From an uncultured Candidatus Saccharibacteria bacterium (lineage in GTDB: Bacteria > Patescibacteria > Saccharimonadia > Saccharimonadales > UBA4665): a stretch of DNA of 9,010 bases. Where the stretch lies: contig CAIYEO010000077.1 in the NCBI GenBank assembly GCA_903925195.1, forward strand, positions 1 through 9,010, written 5' to 3'. A program made the position numbers and the translations under genes. The notes below the pieces were generated by a model that worked only from the letters and a program-made list of their open reading frames with translations, was not told the origin of the DNA and made no database searches. Shown piece by piece: positions 1-5,274 of the stretch (its first letter is position 1; each line of letters opens with the position of its first letter).

Positions 1-60
1 GTTTAGGATATCTGGTTCTCATCCAGAAGATCGCGGGTTCGAATCCCGCCAGGATCACCA
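1..60 (+). tRNA. tRNA-Glu (anticodon CTC), 5' end cut by the window edge
   Basis: Visible are the 3' half of the D arm, an anticodon arm with stem TCTGG/CCAGA and loop TTCTCAT (anticodon CTC, reading GAG), and a T arm GCGGG-TTCGAAT-CCCGC. The acceptor strand CAGGATC follows, with discriminator A and an encoded CCA ending at 60. The 5' acceptor strand, expected to be GATCCTG, lies outside the window. No clear terminator follows. The gene sits about 200 bp from the end of the TOMM operon, and tRNA 3' ends are common integration sites. However, no copy of this 3' end recurs in the window. Confidence 0.93.
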
Positions 61-95
61 ATTTTGATTTAAATAATAGTTTGAAAGATTTAAGA

Positions 96-221
96 ATGTT
101 AAAAAATAATAAGGGACTGAACCAGTCGATAGTTTTTGATATTCTAATTGCCCTATTTATTACCACCCTTATTGTTAGTAATATTTTAAGTGTAAAAATA
201 GTTAATCAGGTGAATCACTAG
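96..221 (+). pseudogene. Short ORF resembling the N-terminus of a YhhQ/VUT-family queuosine-precursor transporter, probably truncated
   Basis: ATG to TAG gives 41 residues: a polar start (MLKNNKGLNQ), one hydrophobic helix (about residues 12-34, ending LIVSNILSVKIV) and a short polar tail NQVNH. The string LIVSNILSVKIV resembles the first-helix signature of VUT/YhhQ transporters, which are normally about 200 residues or more with six helices. Here the frame stops right after it. The last codons lie inside a 23-bp repeat that recurs at the other side of the TOMM operon, so a rearrangement may have created the truncation. The upstream SD is weak (GAAAGA). It could instead be a genuine single-helix small membrane peptide or a chance ORF. 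The family resemblance is from memory and rests on about 12 residues. Confidence 0.35.
198..220. repeat. Left copy of a 23-bp imperfect direct repeat bracketing the TOMM operon
   Basis: This copy matches 3705-3727 at 21 of 23 positions in the same orientation. The shared centre includes ATCAGGTGAA. Each copy also has dyad symmetry around the central GG: AGT-n3-TCA-GG-TGA-n3-ACT. It lies just beyond the sagB-like gene, at the end of the short plus-strand ORF. It could be a recombination scar or site, a regulator binding site, or a remnant of duplicated coding sequence. Confidence 0.6.
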
Positions 222-265
222 TTTATGTTGCATCTCAAGGTGTTTAAATTAACAAAATAATAAAC

Positions 266-982
266 TTATTTCCCAACTAAATATCCAATAGCAATAATGC
301 ATTTGTCATTTCCAAGACCTAACTTATTTATCCAATATTCATCCCTTATGCCACCGCATATAACTCCTTTTAGTGTTTTAGATTCAGCAATTTTAAGAGC
401 TATCTGCTGCATAGCCGCACCAGCTTCTAGAAGAGCGAACCTCCCTCCTCTTTCATCATATTTTTCGGCGGCTCTATTATAAAAAGAAACCAAGATAATC
501 ATTAATCCGGGAATTCCCTCAACTTCTATGTTTAAATTTTCTTTAGCCTCTTGCCATTTTGGCGCCTTAAGGTTAGTGTCTATAACGGCATGTGAATCTG
601 GGTCGTAATAAAGTATCTTTTGCTGATGATTCTCAACATTAAAACAAACTACATATTCCTCCGTGCTATAAGTAGCACCGGCAGACGGATATGCTCTGTG
701 CTCTAGTCCATTCCACGCACGAAGACTAGACAATAGCAGCCCCAACTCTTTATTATTAATTCCTAAACTTTTAAATAATCTTGTACTTATTCTTCGGCTA
801 GCAATCTTATCTAGTTTAGTTTTACGAATATTTAATTTATTTGCCTCTTTAGGGTATTCAAGTTTTAATTGTTTATTGTCGCTATCATAACTACTCAATT
901 TACTAGCAAATTGTTGTTCGTTGTATATGCTCAGCTTAGATGCCTGTATGAACTTTTCAAAGTTTGTATCAAAATCATCCAT
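266..982 (-). CDS. sagB: SagB-type FMN-dependent azoline dehydrogenase (nitroreductase fold)
   Basis: The 238-residue protein shows the SagB/ThcOx nitroreductase signature: RRISTR at 63-68 for flavin phosphate contact, and RAYPSAGATYSTE at 96-108 (family consensus R-YPSAGA-YP-E). In the C-terminal half LLEAGAAMQQIALKIAE (184-200) is followed by GVICGGIRDEYWINKLGL, typical of the family. K174-Y175, shortly before it, may be the Lys-Tyr pair reported as catalytic in TOMM dehydrogenases; this is a positional inference. The expected role is FMN-dependent oxidation of thiazolines/oxazolines to aromatic azoles. The gene starts 5 nt after the YcaO stop, with only a weak AGG upstream, so translation is probably coupled. 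It is the last gene of the operon, and no convincing terminator hairpin follows it. Its length is at the short end for the family. The symbol is given at family level. Confidence 0.85.
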   Translation of the reverse strand: MDDFDTNFEKFIQASKLSIYNEQQFASKLSSYDSDNKQLKLEYPKEANKLNIRKTKLDKIASRRISTRLFKSLGINNKELGLLLSSLRAWNGLEHRAYPSAGATYSTEEYVVCFNVENHQQKILYYDPDSHAVIDTNLKAPKWQEAKENLNIEVEGIPGLMIILVSFYNRAAEKYDERGGRFALLEAGAAMQQIALKIAESKTLKGVICGGIRDEYWINKLGLGNDKCIIAIGYLVGK

Positions 983-987
983 ATACT

Positions 988-2235
988 TTAACCTAAAGGG
1001 TGAGGCATTAAATTTGGAAATTTTGTTAATTTTTTAGATTTTGGGTATCTCGAAGTCAACAATTTATCTACCCTATTGATTAATGGCCATTCTTGATGAG
1101 CAAATATTTGAGCGAGATCGGGAGATGCTACTCTAACTACGCTTAGTCCCAATTGTTGAGCATCGATTGTTGTTAAGTCCCTATAATAAAGTCTAATTTT
1201 ATGTTGGTTAAATTTTTTTCGTATAAGTTTTAGTGATTCATCCAGGCTTCGAAACGTACCGGTCAATAATGGCTTTACTATTTTATGTTTTGATGCAAAT
1301 AGAGGTAATGTATTCCATAATTCTGGATTAAGCGTATAGAAAATTGCATGTTCATCAAAAGTTTTCAACTTATCTAAATCACCTACCTTTTCAGTATCAA
1401 CATAATCACCATAAACTCCTGCAAACATAATTCCTTGATTCCACTCTAAATATGCCTTATCCATTGCCGATGAAATATCTTCACGGCATGCAATACCAAG
1501 TGAATATCGCCAATTACCCTGCTTCATGATTCCACCCGCAACTGCAATTACTGGAAATGGGCTATATTGAGGCGTTAGATCGAAAGCAAATACTTCACCT
1601 TCAAGCTTCTTTAATTCATCTATGTATTTTTTAGGAACTTCGATTGATCTCCCAGCAATTCCGTGTAGCCATGTAACCATCAAGGCATCACGCTCTATTA
1701 GTTCTTGAGTAGCTCTTAGTAACGCTTGTTTGTATGTTGCTCCAGCGGCAAGACCGGAAGATGTGGGCACCCCTGTTTCATAATCATCTCTAAGTGCGAC
1801 CATTGGATGAGGTATAAAATACTCATCATTGTTTTGAAAATCAAAGACATTCGTATACATACATTTGTTTGTATAAATATTATTAAACGGAAAATCTTTT
1901 TGCTGTCTTTGTTTATTATTAAATAGACACCACTCTTCAGCGTCAATGAGTCTAGAGGTCTTAATGGACTGTTTAGTAAAAAGAGGTAGCTGAACTATAG
2001 TTGCACAGTATCTCTCAACAGACTCACCGATAGAGGCCAATAAAGCAGTGGTTTGATTCCTACCTACCCCACCAGATGCGCTTTCCCAAGGAGAATCGAC
2101 TGATGTTGGAACTCCGTAATGAATAATTGTTTCTAGGTCGCTCTTGGATATTAGTGCTCTTTGAGGCTCTAGGCAGATTCCGTGCCTGTTATTGGGGGCC
2201 TTCTCCATTAACAATTGACTCAGGTGTTCTTTCAT
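988..2235 (-). CDS. sagD: YcaO-domain azoline-forming cyclodehydratase subunit (SagD-like, D protein)
   Basis: The 415-residue protein carries YcaO ATP-binding signatures: S68-x2-E71-x2-E74-R75 (SIGESVERY), TSSGLAAG at 158-165, and ATQELIERDA at 175-184. YcaO D proteins phosphorylate the amide oxygen of the peptide backbone with ATP and drive cyclodehydration of Cys/Ser/Thr. Azoline-forming YcaOs usually end in a proline-rich PxPxP tail that reaches the active site. This one ends FPNLMPHPLG, so PxP is kept but the last proline is replaced by Leu-Gly. The gene is 50 nt after the precursor and 5 nt before the dehydrogenase. No SD is visible before the ATG (only TTATTTTTTAA), and two in-frame shadow ORFs do not offer a better start. 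Length is near that of SagD. The partner E1-like protein is encoded two genes upstream rather than fused. Confidence 0.92.
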   Translation of the reverse strand: MKEHLSQLLMEKAPNNRHGICLEPQRALISKSDLETIIHYGVPTSVDSPWESASGGVGRNQTTALLASIGESVERYCATIVQLPLFTKQSIKTSRLIDAEEWCLFNNKQRQQKDFPFNNIYTNKCMYTNVFDFQNNDEYFIPHPMVALRDDYETGVPTSSGLAAGATYKQALLRATQELIERDALMVTWLHGIAGRSIEVPKKYIDELKKLEGEVFAFDLTPQYSPFPVIAVAGGIMKQGNWRYSLGIACREDISSAMDKAYLEWNQGIMFAGVYGDYVDTEKVGDLDKLKTFDEHAIFYTLNPELWNTLPLFASKHKIVKPLLTGTFRSLDESLKLIRKKFNQHKIRLYYRDLTTIDAQQLGLSVVRVASPDLAQIFAHQEWPLINRVDKLLTSRYPKSKKLTKFPNLMPHPLG

Positions 2236-2285
2236 TTAAAAAATAAGCCACTTAATATTAATTATTTGTTTATGATAACAGATTC

Positions 2286-2867
2286 TTAAGCTTTATTTAT
2301 AAGGTTTTTTCGGTAGAAAGCAATTATTGAGAGGCTAATAAGTATTGCAACACCTATATACGCAGGAAAAAATCTGAGCACACTAAATGCTCCGAGAATG
2401 AATTCTATACCGAAAGCTATTGAAATAAGAGTCATCACTATTACTGATCGTATGAATGGTTTTTTCATTCTTACTTCCTTATAAAGAAAAGTTAAAATTA
2501 ATAGAGTTACGATAATCATTAATGGGGCAATAACTACAGCTCCCGGATTTGAGCATACTTTAGTAGAATAATTTGCTATTCCATATGTCTCAGTTGTACA
2601 TGATTTAAGAAGAGTAGAAATCGTCCAGAAACCCAAATATGTTATTATGCCCGAGATTGGTATAAATAGTGCCGCTATTATAACGTACACCATCCTATTA
2701 GGAACAGATTTAAGCTTCGCTTCTTTGTCTACTCTTATAGATAGTAATGCGCTAGAAGTAACCATAGTAGCTAAACAACAACAACAGCAGCAGCAAGAAG
2801 AACAAGTAGGAGTTGCTACGGCATTAGTTAATCTACTGTCATCAAATTGATTCGCTAATGCTTTCAT
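2286..2867 (-). CDS. SagA-like poly-Cys TOMM precursor fused to a four-helix membrane domain
   Basis: From the ATG at 2867 the product has 193 residues. Residues 1-21 look like a leader (MKALANQFDDSRLTNAVATPT). C22-S-S is followed by a run of seven Cys (25-31) and LATMVTSSALLS, much like the SagA core (Cys run, then small/hydroxylated residues). A basic hinge (RVDKEAKLK) leads to four predicted helices near 59-83, 109-129, 139-161 and 167-185, with C90 and C105 in the loop between helices 1 and 2. Known SLS-type precursors are about 50 residues and lack this domain. An exact FxxxB leader motif is not evident (F8-D-D-S-R-L13). A TTG start at 2903 would add 12 residues. I chose the ATG because it is the stronger codon and reduces the overlap with the upstream gene from 62 to 26 bp. 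Neither start has an SD, so coupling is likely. The membrane part may be immunity, export or an anchor; nothing in the sequence decides which. Confidence 0.82.
   Translation of the reverse strand: MKALANQFDDSRLTNAVATPTCSSCCCCCCCLATMVTSSALLSIRVDKEAKLKSVPNRMVYVIIAALFIPISGIITYLGFWTISTLLKSCTTETYGIANYSTKVCSNPGAVVIAPLMIIVTLLILTFLYKEVRMKKPFIRSVIVMTLISIAFGIEFILGAFSVLRFFPAYIGVAILISLSIIAFYRKNLINKA
2775..2795 (-). repeat. Triplet tract encoding seven consecutive Cys (four TGT, three TGC)
   Basis: On the coding strand the tract is TGC three times followed by TGT four times, two short trinucleotide runs back to back. Slippage here would add or remove whole Cys codons without breaking the frame, so the number of modifiable residues in the core could vary between strains. 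The tract sits just after T-C-S-S in the predicted core. Confidence 0.85.
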
Positions 2868-3627
2868 TCCAAGATAATATATTGAACTTGCCTTTACTGT
2901 CAATTTTATTAGAAGAACATATGGGACATAGTGGAACCATGAGCAGTTGATTGTTTGTTATCTTCCTTGCCTGAATATTCCAAGAAACTGTTTTATTGGT
3001 TAGAGTGGTATCGCCGCTTATTATCCTTTTGATTTCAGCCATTACTATCTCGTTAAATAAATCAACATACTCTGCTAAAATTCTAGATTTTGGTGGAGGA
3101 ATATTGTCTCCCCATCTAACCGATACTCTTCCCTGTAAGCATGCAATACATGCAGTATCTCCTGGAAAAACTAAAGGTCCAATTGATATCGTGTGATTTA
3201 GGGAGTTGTCGACAAGTAGATGAGGCTTTTTTATGTTCTGATAATCAATACTTCTTATCAGCTCATCTAAATTACTGACTGATTTAGTAATAATAGCCAG
3301 ATCGTAGTTATTGTCGGCAACTATATATATATTTTTATCACTGATTTTTGCATGTTTTTTTGAATCACCAATAAATTTCAGCTTGAATTCTTTTTCTTTC
3401 TTGATGACCGGAACTATAACTTCTGCTAAAACTAATTCTTCAAAAACTCTTATATCTTCACCGGTAAGTTTGTTGCGATCAAATATTTGGCTATGTTTGA
3501 GCATTCCAAAAAACGACTCTTTGTTTTCCGTATCAATCTTATATATAGCATCAGCCCCACCATTGACAATTAAAGAATCAACTTCTTGCTTTATCTCCCA
3601 ATTTTCAGATAATTTAAATTTAGCCAT
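2842..3627 (-). CDS. sagC: E1-like TOMM cyclodehydratase partner protein with RiPP recognition domain (SagC-like, C protein)
   Basis: The 261-residue protein carries the hallmark zinc-binding pairs of TOMM E1-like proteins: C160-I-A-C163 within a GPLVFPGDTACIAC...GR stretch, and C234-P-I-C237 near the C-terminus. The N-terminal ~80 residues match the expected position of the winged-helix RiPP recognition element that binds the precursor leader. C proteins present the leader and activate the YcaO D protein; they do not themselves bind ATP. It is shorter than SagC (about 350 residues), with a compressed middle. It is first in the operon, and its 3' end overlaps the precursor start. The ATG at 3627 has no SD, but a TATTAT box lies 9 nt upstream, suggesting a leaderless or nearly leaderless mRNA. 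Confidence 0.85.
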   Translation of the reverse strand: MAKFKLSENWEIKQEVDSLIVNGGADAIYKIDTENKESFFGMLKHSQIFDRNKLTGEDIRVFEELVLAEVIVPVIKKEKEFKLKFIGDSKKHAKISDKNIYIVADNNYDLAIITKSVSNLDELIRSIDYQNIKKPHLLVDNSLNHTISIGPLVFPGDTACIACLQGRVSVRWGDNIPPPKSRILAEYVDLFNEIVMAEIKRIISGDTTLTNKTVSWNIQARKITNNQLLMVPLCPICSSNKIDSKGKFNILSWNESISESI

Positions 3628-3636
3628 TAATAGTCA

Positions 3637-3664
3637 ATAATATACTTAGTTCTACTATTAGCAA
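3637..3664 (-). promoter_or_regulatory. Candidate promoter of the TOMM operon (TTGCTA - 16 nt - TATTAT)
   Basis: On the minus strand the -35-like TTGCTA is at 3659-3664 and the -10-like TATTAT at 3637-3642, spaced 16 nt. The -10 box ends 9 nt before the ATG, so transcription would start within about 1-4 nt of the start codon. The match is moderate and the DNA is AT-rich, so chance similarity is possible. Confidence 0.4.
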
Positions 3665-3704
3665 AAAGTTTATTATTATTTTGATTGGTCCATTAGTACA
3701 GAAC

Positions 3705-3727
3705 ATAGTTGATCAGGTGAAACACTA
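3705..3727. repeat. Right copy of the 23-bp imperfect direct repeat bracketing the TOMM operon
   Basis: It differs from the left copy (198-220) only at repeat positions 7 (G for A) and 18 (A for T). It lies about 78 bp upstream of the first operon gene. It also shows the half-sites AGT-n3-TCA and TGA-n3-ACT around GG. Read on the plus strand it encodes IVDQVKH followed by a stop, as the left copy encodes IVNQVNH followed by a stop. Confidence 0.6.
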
Positions 3728-3736
3728 AACCGAGCC

Positions 3737-3752
3737 ACTACTGATTAGTAGT
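3737..3752 (+). terminator. Small hairpin ACTACT-GATT-AGTAGT, possible weak terminator
   Basis: A perfect 6-bp stem with a GATT loop lies just after the right repeat and a plus-strand stop, followed by the AT-rich AATAGTTATTTTA. The stem is short, with only two GC pairs, and the T tract is interrupted. It could equally be a structured element or chance. Confidence 0.25.
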
Positions 3753-3788
3753 AATAGTTATTTTAGAATTATTAAAAACTAAAGAATT

Positions 3789-3824
3789 ATTTATTTGAGT
3801 AATATTTTTTTTGATCAAATAAAT
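3789..3824. terminator. AT-rich inverted repeat, possible bidirectional terminator after the NUDIX gene
   Basis: ATTTATTTGA (3789-3798) pairs with TCAAATAAAT (3815-3824) across a 16-nt loop. On the plus strand TTTT follows the stem. On the minus strand the structure lies about 37 nt beyond the NUDIX stop and is followed by AATTCTTTAG. Only two of ten pairs are GC, so the stem is weak. Confidence 0.35.
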
Positions 3825-3860
3825 TTTTAGGGAGATAATTAATACTTTCATAATAATCTT

Positions 3861-4397
3861 CTATCTATTAAACCAAAGATTTAGCGCTGCAAGGAGATTA
3901 ATATTATCGAATTTACCCCTATTTATCATCGTCTTCAATTGTTTTTTTGTCATCCATAATGATTCGATAAATTCATCATAATCTTCTTTTTGCTTATTTA
4001 TGTATAGATCCCTACAAAGAACAACATGTTGTTTTTTGTCCGATAGTCTATTTTGAACATAGAAATAACCTATTATTTCTGTAATTTTTGAGCCATAGCC
4101 TGACTCCTCGGATAGTTCTCTATTAGCAGCAGCTTCAATAGATTCATCTGGCTTCATGCTACCTCCTGGCAGTTGATACATGATTTTATCGGGAGGATAG
4201 CTATACTCTCTTTGAATTAGTATCTCATTGTCATCACTAAGTGCAATCATAATCACTGAGTCGTTATCTGATGGAGCATGTCTAACATAAGTTGTTGTTT
4301 TTCCGTTCAGCAATTCAATCTTGTCCTCGGATATCTTCAGAAGTGAATGGTCAAGTATCAAATTTTTCGAGATAACTTTCCATTTCTTAGGCTTCAT
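3861..4397 (-). CDS. NUDIX hydrolase, ADP-ribose pyrophosphatase-like
   Basis: The 178-residue protein has a complete Nudix box at residues 79-101: G-x5-E85-x7-R93-E94-L-x-E97-E98-x-G100-Y. The preceding LPGG and the QREY stretch resemble the NudF/ADP-ribose diphosphatase layout (QYR...E-PGG). The family hydrolyses a nucleoside diphosphate linked to another moiety, with Mg2+ bound by the box glutamates; the actual substrate cannot be read from the sequence. It is a stand-alone gene with its own promoter and a clear SD (GGAGAA, 7 nt from the ATG). It lies 233 bp upstream of the TOMM operon on the same strand. A role in that pathway is not indicated. Confidence 0.92.
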   Translation of the reverse strand: MKPKKWKVISKNLILDHSLLKISEDKIELLNGKTTTYVRHAPSDNDSVIMIALSDDNEILIQREYSYPPDKIMYQLPGGSMKPDESIEAAANRELSEESGYGSKITEIIGYFYVQNRLSDKKQHVVLCRDLYINKQKEDYDEFIESLWMTKKQLKTMINRGKFDNINLLAALNLWFNR

Positions 4398-4404
4398 ATA
4401 TTAA

Positions 4405-4410
4405 TTCTCC
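4405..4410 (-). promoter_or_regulatory. Ribosome binding site of the NUDIX gene (GGAGAA)
   Basis: GGAGAA lies 7 nt before the ATG at 4397. It fixes the start and shows that this organism uses Shine-Dalgarno initiation, which makes the lack of such motifs before the TOMM genes noteworthy. Confidence 0.75.
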
Positions 4411-4445
4411 GTAAGACATTTGATAATGAGCTCGTATATTGCGTA

Positions 4446-4473
4446 ATTATGATGTTATTAGTCCAATTGTCAA
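4446..4473 (-). promoter_or_regulatory. Promoter of the NUDIX gene (TTGACA - 16 nt - CATAAT)
   Basis: A perfect -35 TTGACA at 4468-4473 and a 5/6 -10 CATAAT at 4446-4451 are spaced 16 nt. The predicted start near 4439 leaves a leader of about 42 nt that contains the SD. This is the best consensus promoter in the window. Confidence 0.65.
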
Positions 4474-4509
4474 AAAGTTTTACAAATGTAAGTGTAATTT
4501 AGGGCTAAC

Positions 4510-5268
4510 TTATTTCTTAGGTTTCTTATTCTTCTTTGTAGCCTTTTCAAGTTTAGAGCCTTTTATTGCTTTACGTATTATATATACACCGAGTACGATC
4601 ATAGCTATTGGGATAATCATAAAGACGTACATCCAGTTATAGTTATTCTTTGGTTTTTGTTGAGTCGAAGTGCTTTGGGATTGTACGTTTCCATTTGAGG
4701 CATTTGGAGTTGACGGTTTAACTGGCGTAGTGGTAATTGGTGTAGTGGTCGAGGGCGCAGTTGTAGTTGGTGCTGGACTACTACCTGTGCTTCCAGATGT
4801 TGATTTAGGAACTGGTGTTGTAGTTGGCGCTGTTACTGGAGCTGGAGTGTACGGAGTAATCGTTAGGGTTGCTGGGTTGCCGTTGCCAGTGCAATAGTCA
4901 GATACTATAGCTTTGTCAGGGTCAGGAAAAGGAGTAAAGTTTATGGTTTCGGTTTGAGTAATAGCTCCCAAAGGAAGGTTTAATACAGCGGGGTATGCAC
5001 CTTCTTGCTTACTATTATATCCAGCATTACCTGAGGCTGCTCCAGAGACTGATATATCGTTTGTAGTACTGCTGTTAAATATTGATAAATTTAGACTTGA
5101 TCCACTTAAAATACTAATTGTGCTTGGGCTAACACTTGCAATACATCCCTGACTAGTAGTAACTGTAATTTGATTGGTTTGGGCGTGAGCTTTGATTGGT
5201 AGTGCTATAAAGACAAGACTTGCTATAGCTAGTGATGAAGATAATAATTTTAATGTTTTTTTATTCAT
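4510..5268 (-). CDS. Secreted, membrane-anchored surface protein with Thr/Pro/Ser-rich stalk
   Basis: The 252-residue protein has an N-terminal signal peptide: basic MNKKTLK, a hydrophobic core to about residue 24, and a likely signal-peptidase I site after A-H-A29. Residues 30-138 form an extracellular, Ser/Thr/Asn-rich and probably beta-rich domain with just two Cys (C42, C126), placed to form one disulphide. A low-complexity Thr/Pro/Ser stalk follows (about 141-208), then a helix at 211-232 and a highly Lys-rich cytoplasmic tail (233-252). The topology is N-out, C-in. No known family is recognised; an Ig-like or cupredoxin-like fold is only a guess from the VSPSTISI pattern. The ATG has no SD. 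An extended -10 lies 6 nt upstream, suggesting a leaderless mRNA. Confidence 0.85.
   Translation of the reverse strand: MNKKTLKLLSSSLAIASLVFIALPIKAHAQTNQITVTTSQGCIASVSPSTISILSGSSLNLSIFNSSTTNDISVSGAASGNAGYNSKQEGAYPAVLNLPLGAITQTETINFTPFPDPDKAIVSDYCTGNGNPATLTITPYTPAPVTAPTTTPVPKSTSGSTGSSPAPTTTAPSTTTPITTTPVKPSTPNASNGNVQSQSTSTQQKPKNNYNWMYVFMIIPIAMIVLGVYIIRKAIKGSKLEKATKKNKKPKK
4648..4848 (-). repeat. Low-complexity coding tract for the Thr/Pro/Ser stalk
   Basis: This encodes residues 141-207 of the surface protein, rich in TTTP, TAP and STP-type steps built from degenerate ACx/CCx codons. The repetition is approximate, not tandem. Such stalks hold a domain away from the envelope and may be O-glycosylated. 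Confidence 0.7.
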
Positions 5269-5274
5269 AACAAG

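Larger units (their letters stand above)
266..3627 (-). other. TOMM / streptolysin S-like RiPP biosynthetic operon (order C-A-D-B)
   Basis: Four minus-strand genes form one transcription unit: E1-like partner protein, poly-Cys precursor, YcaO and FMN dehydrogenase. The first two overlap, there are 50 nt between precursor and YcaO, and 5 nt between YcaO and dehydrogenase. C plus D form a cyclodehydratase that turns Cys/Ser/Thr into azolines with ATP, and B oxidises these to thiazoles/oxazoles. Genes often found in such loci are not visible here: the SagE-type protease, SagF, and the SagGHI ABC exporter. The cluster runs to the tRNA on one side and to a NUDIX gene on the other. Confidence 0.85.

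Noticed and set aside
1..60. Duplicated tRNA 3' end as an attachment-site pair
   Set aside because: I found no second copy of the T-arm/acceptor segment in the window, so an att pair is not supported here.
1716..1946. Minus-strand ORF in a second frame within the YcaO gene
   Set aside because: It has no SD and no family resemblance, and the YcaO frame carries conserved motifs across this stretch.
2236..2285. Terminator or attenuator between precursor and YcaO genes
   Set aside because: Only a short TTAATATTAA palindrome is present, with no GC-containing stem followed by a T run.
2647..2850. Plus-strand ORF with a seven-Gln run, a possible polyQ protein
   Set aside because: It is the reverse complement of the poly-Cys precursor tract, lacks an SD, and lies fully antisense to two better-supported genes.
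3311..3640. 109-codon plus-strand ORF with hydrophobic stretches
   Set aside because: It is antisense to the E1-like gene, whose zinc motifs prove the minus-strand frame; it has no recognisable motif.
4670..4897. Plus-strand ORF rich in Val and Gly
   Set aside because: It is a shadow of the Thr/Pro-rich stalk codons (ACx/CCx read as GGx/GTx on the other strand).
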